Assembly (NCBI GenBank): GCA_964577835.1
Contig: CAZOBN010000068.1
Location: 1 to 16,628 of the forward strand
DNA length: 16,628 nt
Reading direction: 5' to 3'
Source of the DNA: CAVVYA01 sp964577835
Lineage (GTDB): Bacteria; Pseudomonadota; Alphaproteobacteria; SMXQ01
Shown: piece after piece, positions 5,989 to 13,248 of the stretch
Layout: each line of letters opens with the position of its first letter
Numbering within the stretch: position 1 is the first letter of the stretch
Translations under genes and position numbers: made by a program
The notes under the pieces: model-generated
The model's database searches: none
Told to the model about the DNA's origin: nothing
Seen by the model: only the letters and a program-made list of their open reading frames with translations

Positions 5989-8900
5989 CTACCCCGCCGC
6001 CTGGCGCAAATTCAGGCCGCGCAGGCAGTGGTCGATCCATTGCGCCGTGAGCTTCTCCTGCACCCGGTTCTGTCCGAGGCGCTCGCGCAGCGCGGTAAAA
6101 TCCACCCTGTCGAGCGGCTGGTCCTGGTTGAAGCAGGAGAACACCACCGTGGTTTCACCCGTGTCGGGATCGACGTGGGGCTGCAGGCACTGGGCGCAGA
6201 TCTCCTTCATCATGCATTGCATCGGCGAATTGATGCTGCCGATCGCCGCATGGCCGGGCTTGAGGAATTCCTTGAGCACCGTGTGGCGGGCGCGGCCCAC
6301 AGCGGCCATCATGGCGTCGGAGCCGATGGCGATCACACGGTCGACCGCGGACAGCGCGATCGGCGGCTCGCCGAGCTTGCCCGCGCCATAGGCGGCGATC
6401 GCCTCGACGATGTTGCCGACGAAGGTCTTGTCCTGCGGCCGGTCGGGCGCGAAACCCGGCTTCTCGTCGGAGCACCAAACCACCACATCGGCCGCCGTCT
6501 CGATCTGGTCGACCTTGTAGCGGTCGATCAGCTTCTTGTAGCCGGCGAAGTAGAGCACCTTGGCGCCGGCGGCGCGGAACGCCTGGCCGATCGAGAACAA
6601 CACCGCATTGCCGAGCCCGCCGCCAGCGAGCAACACGGTCTCGCCGGAGACGATGTGGGTCGGCGTGCCGGTCGGGCCCATGAGAACAACCGGCTCGCCC
6701 GACTTGAGGATGGCGCAAAGATCGCTGGAGCCGCCCATTTCGAGCGCGATCAGCGAGATCAGGCCCGCCTCGCGGTCGACCCAGGCGCCGGTCAGCGCCA
6801 GGCCTTCCATGGTCAGCGTCGTGCCTGCCACCCGGGGCGCCATGGTCTCGAAATTCTGCAGCCGGTAGAACTGGCCGGGCTGGAATTCGCGCGCGGCGAG
6901 CGGCGCCTTGACCACCACCTCGACGATGGTCGGCGTCAGGCGTTCGACCGAATGCACCGTGGCGCGCAGATCCGCGTTCAGCTTGGCGACGAGCGCATCG
7001 CCGCCGACCGCCGTCGGCGCGCGCGTCGCCAGAATGCGGCTGACCACCGGATAGCCCTGCTTGGCGCTGCCCATGGCCTTGACCACATTGCCGGCAAAGG
7101 ACGGATGCAAATCGCCGAAGAAGCTGATGGCGCGGCCATCGGGCTCGATCGCGGTGAGCACGCGCACATCGGTCGGCTTGGCGAGCCGCTCCGGATGAAC
7201 CGGGTTTCCCTGTTCGTCGAGGGCGCGGAAATACTTGCCGTCGATCGTCATGTGCACGCTGTCCTCGCGCGCCAACACCGTGTTGGGCTGCGTGCCGGCG
7301 GCGATCAGGATGCTGTGCGCAGGGAGTTGCGCCGTGTTGCCGGAATCGACCAGGCGGCCGTCGTCGCCGCTTTCCATGCGGGCGCATTTCAGCGCGCGGG
7401 CATGACCGTAGTTGTCGATGATGACCTCGAGCGGATTGAGTCCCTCGGCGAAGGTGATGCCCTCCTCCATCGCCTTCTCGATTTCCTCGTGGTTCAGCGT
7501 GTAGCTCGGGCTGTCGACCATCCAGCGGCGATAGGCGATGGTCGCCCCGCCCCACCGCTTGAGCAGCTCGACGATGCGCGGGGCACGGCCTTCGCGCGCG
7601 GCGAACTGGCGCTCGGCGCGGATGGCGCGGGCATGGTTGATGAACTCCTCGGCGATCTGCGCCTCTTCGGCGCTCCACGGGCGGCGCACGGCGATCTCGC
7701 CCCGTTCGGCGATCAGGGTTTCATAACGGGCGAGGAATTTCTCGACCTGCACCGGATAGTAGGCGAGCGCCTCGGTCGCGGTATCGATGGCGGTCAAGCC
7801 GCCGCCGACCACGACCACCGGCAGGCGGACCTGCAGATTGGCCACCGAACTCGGCTTGGCGGCGCCGGTGAGCTGCAGCGCCATGAGGAAATCGGACGCT
7901 TGGCGCACGCCGCGCGCGAGGCCGTTGGGAATGGCGACGAAGGTCGGCCGCCCCGCGCCGGCGCACAGCGCGATATGATCGAAGCCGCGGGCAAGCGCCG
8001 ATTCGATGGTCAGCGTGCCGCCGAAGCGCACGCCGCCGAACATGGCGAATTCATTGCGCCGCTCGAGCAGCAGGCGGATGATCTTCAGATAATTCTTGTC
8101 CCAGCGCACGGTGATGCCGTATTCGGCGACGCCGCCAAAGCCCGCCATGACCCGGTCATCGAGGGATTCGCGCAGCTCGGCCAGATCGCGGATCGGCCGG
8201 AACGGCACGCGCGAGCCGTCGAGCGCGACGCCCGAGAGCGAATCCGGCAACGGCTCGATCTTGAGCCCGTCGACCGCGACGACGCGGTGGCCGTCGTTCA
8301 TCAGATGTTGGGCGAGCGTGTAGCCGGCCGGGCCGAGGCCGACCACCAGCACCTTGTAGCCGGTCGCCGGCCTGGGCAGCGGGCGGCGGATGTTGAGCGG
8401 ATTCCAGCGCGTCAGCAGACTGTAGATCTCGAAGCCCCACGGCAGGCCGAGCACGTCCTTGAGGGTGCGCGTCTCGACCTGGGGAATATCGACCGGCTCC
8501 TGCTTCTGATAGATGCAAGACTTCATGCAATCGTTGCAGATGCGATGACCGGTGCCCGCCACCATCGGATTGTCGATGATCACGGTGGCGAGCGCGCCGA
8601 GCGTATGGCCGGCGGCCTTGAGCTCGTTCATCTCGGAGATCTTCTCCTCGAGCGGGCAGCCATTGAGCGTGACATTGAACGGGCTCTTGGCGAAGGCGCC
8701 GGTCTTGCGGTCCTTGAGGCCCTTGGAGCAGGAATCCTTGCCCTGGTGGTGGCAGACGATGCAGTAGTGCGCGTGATCGAGCGCCTTCTTCAGATCGGCG
8801 CCCGGATCGGTCAGGCCGAAGCCCTCGCGCCGCCGCAGATGGCCGCCGGCCAGTTTGAGCCTCGTCACGCCATCACGCACTTCGGTTTCGACCGGCACCA

Positions 8901-9513
8901 GAGCCTGGTAGTCGAGCTTCTTCGGCACCTTGAACAGCACGCCTTTGGCGAAGCGCGCCTGTCCTGCCACGGTCAGCGTCGCCCAGGCGGCGAACTGCTC
9001 GGCGAGATCGAGCCCGCCCTTGTGGGAGTCCTCGGCCCTGAGCCACTGCTCGACGGCGACGGCGAAGCTCTCCTCGGTGAGCGGCGCGCCGATCGCCTCG
9101 GCCAGGGCCTCTTCGATGGTGGCGATATCGAGCGCCGCGGCCTCAGCCGGCTTCAGCCGCTTGACGGCGCGGCGCTGCACGAACAGGCGCTTGCAGCTAT
9201 AGAGCGGCGCTAGCCGGTCATGGGCCCCGGCCAGGGTCTTCAGGTCATTGGCGATGCCGAACAGCTCGCCGAGGAAATCCTCGAGATGGGGCGCGACCGC
9301 GATGATGAGATCGGACTCGTCCTTGGCCGCCAGCGTATCCGGCGTGGCGCGCGCCACCATCAGCCGGTTGAACAGATCGGTGTCGGCGCCCTTCAAGTGG
9401 TCGGCGAACAGCCCGTCGAGCCGCGCCAAGCCTGCGCGCTGATAAAGATCCTGGAACGAGAGCCCATGCCCCAACGTGAGGCCCGCATGCCGTTGTGTTG
9501 AAAGCTCAGTCAT
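5989..9513 (-). CDS. Large NAD(P)H/FAD/Fe-S oxidoreductase, GltD-like plus PyrK-like fusion
   Basis: This 1174-residue protein joins modules normally found in separate subunits. Residues 1-240 are mostly helical and unrecognised. Residues 250-335 hold Fe-S cysteines (C251, C254, C262, C286 in NGCPLEEK, C326, C329, C333), like the N-terminus of glutamate synthase small subunit GltD. A GltD-type flavoprotein domain follows, with FAD motif VVGLGPAGYTLA (390-401) and NAD(P) motif VVVGGGLTAIDTATEAL (567-583). Residues 840-1130 resemble the PyrK/ferredoxin-reductase fold: FQPGQFYRLQ (877-886), LLAGGGLGNAVLFSIG (961-976) and a C-terminal cluster of C1100, C1106, C1109 and C1127. It lies downstream of the siroheme reductase on the same strand, so it is probably the NAD(P)H-dependent electron donor in place of CysJ or ferredoxin; this is inference. 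Start ATG 9513 was preferred, though an in-frame GTG at 9549 is possible. Confidence 0.85.
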   Translation of the reverse strand: MTELSTQRHAGLTLGHGLSFQDLYQRAGLARLDGLFADHLKGADTDLFNRLMVARATPDTLAAKDESDLIIAVAPHLEDFLGELFGIANDLKTLAGAHDRLAPLYSCKRLFVQRRAVKRLKPAEAAALDIATIEEALAEAIGAPLTEESFAVAVEQWLRAEDSHKGGLDLAEQFAAWATLTVAGQARFAKGVLFKVPKKLDYQALVPVETEVRDGVTRLKLAGGHLRRREGFGLTDPGADLKKALDHAHYCIVCHHQGKDSCSKGLKDRKTGAFAKSPFNVTLNGCPLEEKISEMNELKAAGHTLGALATVIIDNPMVAGTGHRICNDCMKSCIYQKQEPVDIPQVETRTLKDVLGLPWGFEIYSLLTRWNPLNIRRPLPRPATGYKVLVVGLGPAGYTLAQHLMNDGHRVVAVDGLKIEPLPDSLSGVALDGSRVPFRPIRDLAELRESLDDRVMAGFGGVAEYGITVRWDKNYLKIIRLLLERRNEFAMFGGVRFGGTLTIESALARGFDHIALCAGAGRPTFVAIPNGLARGVRQASDFLMALQLTGAAKPSSVANLQVRLPVVVVGGGLTAIDTATEALAYYPVQVEKFLARYETLIAERGEIAVRRPWSAEEAQIAEEFINHARAIRAERQFAAREGRAPRIVELLKRWGGATIAYRRWMVDSPSYTLNHEEIEKAMEEGITFAEGLNPLEVIIDNYGHARALKCARMESGDDGRLVDSGNTAQLPAHSILIAAGTQPNTVLAREDSVHMTIDGKYFRALDEQGNPVHPERLAKPTDVRVLTAIEPDGRAISFFGDLHPSFAGNVVKAMGSAKQGYPVVSRILATRAPTAVGGDALVAKLNADLRATVHSVERLTPTIVEVVVKAPLAAREFQPGQFYRLQNFETMAPRVAGTTLTMEGLALTGAWVDREAGLISLIALEMGGSSDLCAILKSGEPVVLMGPTGTPTHIVSGETVLLAGGGLGNAVLFSIGQAFRAAGAKVLYFAGYKKLIDRYKVDQIETAADVVVWCSDEKPGFAPDRPQDKTFVGNIVEAIAAYGAGKLGEPPIALSAVDRVIAIGSDAMMAAVGRARHTVLKEFLKPGHAAIGSINSPMQCMMKEICAQCLQPHVDPDTGETTVVFSCFNQDQPLDRVDFTALRERLGQNRVQEKLTAQWIDHCLRGLNLRQAAG

Positions 9514-9645
9514 CGCATCTTTCGAGTTGTGAAACGCGCCCTTCGGCACCGAACGCCGCCCACCGGCGTAAACCTGTGCCCTCGGCGGTGAAAAAGCGCC
9601 GCGGCCCGGTCATCGGACCGGCGCGCGCGGCGTCGTGATTTGTCG

Positions 9646-9660
9646 TCCTATCATATAGGA
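9646..9660 (-). promoter_or_regulatory. Candidate promoter/operator in the siroheme-reductase intergenic gap
   Basis: TCCTATATGATAGGA, read on the minus strand, is a 6-bp inverted repeat around a 3-nt centre and contains TATGAT, a good -10-like hexamer, about 140 nt upstream of the ATG at 9513. No good -35 box is visible. It sits in the 237-nt gap between the two reductase genes, suggesting that the downstream gene may have its own start. Confidence 0.3.
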
Positions 9661-9688
9661 GGCTTGACCGACCGCAGCCAGCCGCGTG

Positions 9689-9712
9689 GATGAACCCGAA
9701 GACGGGTCCATC
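9689..9712 (-). terminator. Hairpin after the siroheme reductase gene
   Basis: GATGAACCC (9689-9697), a 6-nt loop, and GGGTCCATC (9704-9712) pair over 9 positions with one non-Watson-Crick pair. It lies 38 nt past the stop of the siroheme reductase on the minus strand. No T-tract follows, so it is a possible weak terminator or a processing/stability hairpin. Confidence 0.4.
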
Positions 9713-9750
9713 AACCAGCGGATGGGCGGCGGACGATCCCGCCTCCGTGG

Positions 9751-11952
9751 TCATCCTTTCAGGCCGGAACCCTTGATCATGTCGAGCACCGAGCCCCCGG
9801 CGTCGCCGAGCGAATCGGAAAGACCGGCACCCATGCCGAAAGCGGGCGCCGCCTGCGGCTTGGCAACGAGGTCTTCCACCGTGTCGATCCACAGCGCCAG
9901 GGCCTCGCGCAGCGCGTCGACCGTGCCGTCGGCGCGCGACTGGTTGCGCGCGGTCAGGAAGCGGTCGAGCGCATCCATCACATCGGCGTCGCCGCCGAAG
10001 GCGGCGCGCACGGTGCTGATCACCGAATCCTCGCTGTCCGCATCGGTGCCCGGCATGGCGGCGCGGATGCGCAGACGCTGGGCGGCGTAGCGGAAGCCCT
10101 CGTCGGCGATTTGCCGCACCCGGTCGACCTGGCCGACGGCCAGCGCACGATCGGCATTGATCAGCGAATCGTCCGCCAGATCCTTCTGGAGGTCGTCGTC
10201 CGCGAAACCGGCGGCGCATTCCGAGGTGCGGCCGGCGGGGGGAGAAAATTCCCAGTCCTCGCCGAAGTCGAAGAACAGGCCCTCGTTGGCCGGATCGATC
10301 TCGCTCTCGACGGGGGCGACGACAGCTTTGAGACCGTCCTTGCCGATGCGCAGAGCCCATTCGCGCACGGTCTCGCCGGGCTGCTTCTGGCTGGCGTAGC
10401 TGTCGAGCAGCAGGCCGAGCGCCTTGTTCGCCAGGCGCGCCGGCACGATCGGACCGGACAGCCCGATGTGGCCGTTGATGCGCTCGTGGCCGCCGACATA
10501 GATCTGATAATGCGGCGCGTTGCGCTTGCCGATCTTCTTGCCCATGCCGCGGAAGCCGAAATCGGCCACGTGGTGCAAGCCGCAGCCGTTCTGGCAGCCC
10601 GAGATCTTGATGCTGAGGTTCGGCTTGGCCGCGTAATTGTGCGCCAGCTCCTGGACCTCATTGCCGAAAGTCTGCGACGCGGTGATGCCGATGCCGCAGG
10701 TGGTGGTGCCCGGGCACGCGACAACGTTGGGCACGTCGCCCGGCGCATTCTCGACCATGAAGCCCATGGCGCGGACCTGGGCGACCACTTCGGCCACCGC
10801 GTTCTGCCCCAGGCCGACGATCACCAGGTTCTGGTCGCGCGTGGTGCGCAGGCCGACGGCGCCGCGCATCTCCGCGAACGTCGCCAGCTGGTCGAGCTCG
10901 TCGGCACTGAACAGGCCGAGCTCGGCCTTCACCACCACGGCGAACTTGCCGTCATGCTGGGCGACGACGCCGCCCGGCGAGACCGGCTCGGGCGCATCCT
11001 CCGCCTCGCGCCACTGCAGCGGCTGCCACGGGCGCTGCGGCATGGTGCGGGTGCGCGCGAACTCTTCCTCGAACAGCATGCGGAACTTCTCGGCGCCGAA
11101 CCGCTTGTTGACGAACTTGATGCGCGCCTGGTTGCGGTTGCGCCGGTTGGAATAGCGCTGATGCAGACGCACCAGGGCTTCGACCACCGCCGGAAGATCG
11201 TGTTCCTCGACGAAATCGGAGACCTTGGAGGCCGGTATTGCGATGCCACCGGTACCGCCACCGGCATAAGCGATGAAGCCGGGCTTGCCGTCGCGCTTGG
11301 TAGCGACCAGACCGAGGTCATGGATGTGGGAGGACGCGCAATCGGTTTCGCAACCGGAGACGGTGACCTTGAACTTGCGCGGCATATGCTGGACCAGCGG
11401 ATGGCGGATCCAGCTCAACGCCAGGCGGTCGGCGACCTTGCCCGCGTCGACGTGCTCGCGCGGGCAGAAGCCGGCGAGATGGCACGAGGTCATGTTGCGC
11501 AGGGTATTGCCGCAGGCCTCGCGCGAGGTCATGCCGCGGCTGTAAAGGAACTCCATCACGTCCGGCGCGTCGTCCGGCTTGATGAAATAGATTTGCAAAT
11601 CCTGGCGGGTCGAGACGTGGATCTTGGCGCCCGCCCAGCGGCGATTGGCCTCGGCCACGGTATGCGCCCAGTCGAAGGGCAGCAGGCCGCCCGGAATCTT
11701 GATGCGCAGCATATGGACGTTGGGTTGCAACTGGCCGTAGAGGCCGAAGCGCAGGCGGAAGGCCTGCCACTTGCCGGCATCCCATTCGCCCGACTTCAGC
11801 TTGGCATAGGCCGCGCGGAATTCCTCGGCATCGGACAGGCTGGACAGCGGCTCGGCCGCCGCGACACCAGCCACCGCACCCGCGGAGCCGTTCTTGGAAA
11901 CGCCGGCAGCCGGACGGCGGATGCGTCCGGCGAGATCAAAAGTCTCGGACAT
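9751..11952 (-). CDS. Siroheme [4Fe-4S] nitrite/sulfite reductase with C-terminal extension
   Basis: The 733-residue protein is a siroheme nitrite/sulfite reductase, catalysing six-electron reduction of sulfite to sulfide or nitrite to ammonia. Two ferredoxin-like plus siroheme half-domains are seen: N-half with LRFGLYGQLQPNVHMLRIKIPGG (67-89), STRQDLQIYF (114-123) and NTLRNMTS (149-156); C-half with LRTTRDQNLVI (368-378). Cluster cysteines of the C-half are C413-x5-C419 and C453-x3-C457. The N-half also has C157-x5-C163 and C201-x3-C205, a full second set that typical CysI or NirA proteins lack. A 170-residue extension (about 560-733) makes it longer than the usual ~550 residues. It contains FFDFGEDWEFSPPAG and a helical part, and was not recognised. 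Start ATG 11952 has GGAG 6 nt upstream. The substrate, sulfite or nitrite, cannot be decided from sequence. The large reductase downstream is its likely donor. Confidence 0.88.
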   Translation of the reverse strand: MSETFDLAGRIRRPAAGVSKNGSAGAVAGVAAAEPLSSLSDAEEFRAAYAKLKSGEWDAGKWQAFRLRFGLYGQLQPNVHMLRIKIPGGLLPFDWAHTVAEANRRWAGAKIHVSTRQDLQIYFIKPDDAPDVMEFLYSRGMTSREACGNTLRNMTSCHLAGFCPREHVDAGKVADRLALSWIRHPLVQHMPRKFKVTVSGCETDCASSHIHDLGLVATKRDGKPGFIAYAGGGTGGIAIPASKVSDFVEEHDLPAVVEALVRLHQRYSNRRNRNQARIKFVNKRFGAEKFRMLFEEEFARTRTMPQRPWQPLQWREAEDAPEPVSPGGVVAQHDGKFAVVVKAELGLFSADELDQLATFAEMRGAVGLRTTRDQNLVIVGLGQNAVAEVVAQVRAMGFMVENAPGDVPNVVACPGTTTCGIGITASQTFGNEVQELAHNYAAKPNLSIKISGCQNGCGLHHVADFGFRGMGKKIGKRNAPHYQIYVGGHERINGHIGLSGPIVPARLANKALGLLLDSYASQKQPGETVREWALRIGKDGLKAVVAPVESEIDPANEGLFFDFGEDWEFSPPAGRTSECAAGFADDDLQKDLADDSLINADRALAVGQVDRVRQIADEGFRYAAQRLRIRAAMPGTDADSEDSVISTVRAAFGGDADVMDALDRFLTARNQSRADGTVDALREALALWIDTVEDLVAKPQAAPAFGMGAGLSDSLGDAGGSVLDMIKGSGLKG

Positions 11953-11992
11953 TACAATCTCCAAAGCCACGAGCAGGCGGCAGAAACTGACG

Positions 11993-12022
11993 GTATTATG
12001 GCCTGCGGGGACGATTTGTCAA
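11993..12022 (-). promoter_or_regulatory. Sigma-70-type promoter of the siroheme reductase gene
   Basis: On the minus strand, TTGACA (12017-12022) is separated by 18 nt from TAATAC (11993-11998). The predicted start would give a leader of about 34 nt to ATG 11952. The -35 box is a perfect consensus match. Confidence 0.65.
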
Positions 12023-12028
12023 CAAATC
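12013..12028. promoter_or_regulatory. Perfect palindrome over the -35 box, candidate operator
   Basis: GATTTGT-CA-ACAAATC is a perfect 7-bp inverted repeat covering the -35 hexamer of the siroheme reductase promoter. It also lies 120 bp upstream of ctaA. A repressor site is plausible from position; the regulator is unknown, and it is not of the NsrR box form seen at 4509. Confidence 0.45.
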
Positions 12029-12147
12029 AACTGTGAAATAGAACAAAGCACAAAAATAACATGTAATTTCGGTTCATTCCCTTGCGCTGTGTGGCGCGAC
12101 GGCGCATATCTGCCGGAATTCCCCCCTTCTACCATCCCGGAGTAGCG

Positions 12148-13230
12148 ATGACCACCGCCCACGCCCAGGCCGTCCCGCAGCCAACCCCTCGGACCCTGGC
12201 GCGCGCCGTCGGCTGGTGGCTGCTGGCCTGCGCGGCCATGACCTTCGTCATGGTCATCATCGGCGGGGCGACGCGGCTGACGGAATCGGGCCTGTCCATC
12301 GTCGAATGGCAGCCTCTCGTGGGAGCCATTCCGCCGCTGAACGAGACGCAATGGCAGGCCCTATTCGCCAAATATCGGCAATCGCCCGAATACCAACAAG
12401 TGAACTTCGGCATGAGCCTGGCGGATTTCAAAGGCATCTTCTGGCTCGAATATATCCACCGCCTGTGGGGCCGCCTGATCGGCCTGGCCTTCGCCCTCCC
12501 CGCCGTCGTCTTCCTGGTCAAGGGCGCGCTCCGTGGCTCATTGCGCTGGCAAATTCCCGTGCTATTTGTGCTCGGCGGCGCCCAAGGCGCGCTCGGCTGG
12601 ATCATGGTCAAGAGCGGGCTGGTCAACGATCCGCGGGTCAGCCCCTACCGGCTCGCCCCCCACCTCATTCTCGCGGTGACGCTCTATGGCTGGCTGCTCT
12701 GGCTGGCGCTCGACCGGTTGCGCCCGGCGGACGGCTGGATGCCGCGCACGGCGGCCGACGGCAAGCTGCGGCGCCATCTGCACAGCGTCACCGCGCTGAT
12801 CATCGTGACGATCCTGTCGGGCGCGTTCGTCGCCGGCCTCGACGCCGGCCTGACCTACAACACCTTCCCGCTGATGGACGGCCGCTTCGTGCCGGCCGGC
12901 TATGGCCTGCTGTCGCCCTGGTGGCGCAATCTGTTCGAGAATATCCCGGCGGTGCAGTTCAATCACCGCTGGCTCGCGATGACCACCGCGCTGTTGATTG
13001 TCGCCTTCTGCCTGCGCGCCCAGCAGGTCGAGCTGCCGCGCGACGCGCGGCGCAGCATCAACGGGCTGCTCGCCATGGCTGTGCTGCAGCCGGCGCTCGG
13101 CATCGCCACCCTGCTGCTGGTGGTGCCGGTATGGCTCGGCGCGCTGCATCAGGCCGGCGCCGTCGCGCTGTTCACCTTCGCGCTCATCACCATACACATC
13201 CTGCGGCGGCCGCGCCAGCAGCGGGCGTAG
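12148..13230 (+). CDS. ctaA: Heme A synthase (COX15/CtaA)
   Basis: The 360-residue integral membrane protein is a COX15-type heme A synthase, which oxidises the C8 methyl of heme O to the formyl group of heme A for aa3-type cytochrome oxidase. Hallmarks are IIGGATRLTESGLSIVEWQP (37-56), FWLEYIHRLWGRLIG (98-112), and the four heme-ligand histidines H104, H172 (APHLIL), H273 (QFNHRWLA) and H334 (GALHQAG). LDAGLTYNTFPLMDG (231-245) is also typical. About eight membrane helices in two four-helix halves are visible. ATG 12148 follows GGAG by 5 nt; the frame is open further upstream, but those codons have no family match. It stands alone, divergent from the siroheme reductase and convergent with the TRAP permease gene (18 nt gap). 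Confidence 0.95.
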   Translation: MTTAHAQAVPQPTPRTLARAVGWWLLACAAMTFVMVIIGGATRLTESGLSIVEWQPLVGAIPPLNETQWQALFAKYRQSPEYQQVNFGMSLADFKGIFWLEYIHRLWGRLIGLAFALPAVVFLVKGALRGSLRWQIPVLFVLGGAQGALGWIMVKSGLVNDPRVSPYRLAPHLILAVTLYGWLLWLALDRLRPADGWMPRTAADGKLRRHLHSVTALIIVTILSGAFVAGLDAGLTYNTFPLMDGRFVPAGYGLLSPWWRNLFENIPAVQFNHRWLAMTTALLIVAFCLRAQQVELPRDARRSINGLLAMAVLQPALGIATLLLVVPVWLGALHQAGAVALFTFALITIHILRRPRQQRA

Positions 13231-13248
13231 CGAAGCGCCGAATTCGGC

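Noticed and set aside
5932..9213. Very long open frame on the plus strand opposite the large reductase
   Set aside because: It is rich in Arg, Asp, His and Ala with no family motif. It is the GC-rich antisense shadow of a gene with clear FAD, NAD and Fe-S motifs.
9655..9730. AGGAGG on the plus strand near 9656 followed by an ATG at 9690
   Set aside because: Any frame from it overlaps the 3' end of the siroheme reductase on the other strand and has no recognisable product.
9506..10360. Minus-strand open frame spanning the gap between the two reductase genes
   Set aside because: Arg/Gly-rich out-of-frame reading that mostly overlaps the siroheme reductase; no ribosome-binding site or domain.
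10111..12036. Long plus-strand open frame opposite the siroheme reductase
   Set aside because: Low-complexity antisense shadow; the minus strand encodes unmistakable siroheme reductase motifs.
13237..13248. Palindrome GCCGAATTCGGC between ctaA and the TRAP permease gene as a terminator
   Set aside because: It is perfectly symmetric with no proper loop; at most a 4-bp stem could form and there is no T-tract.
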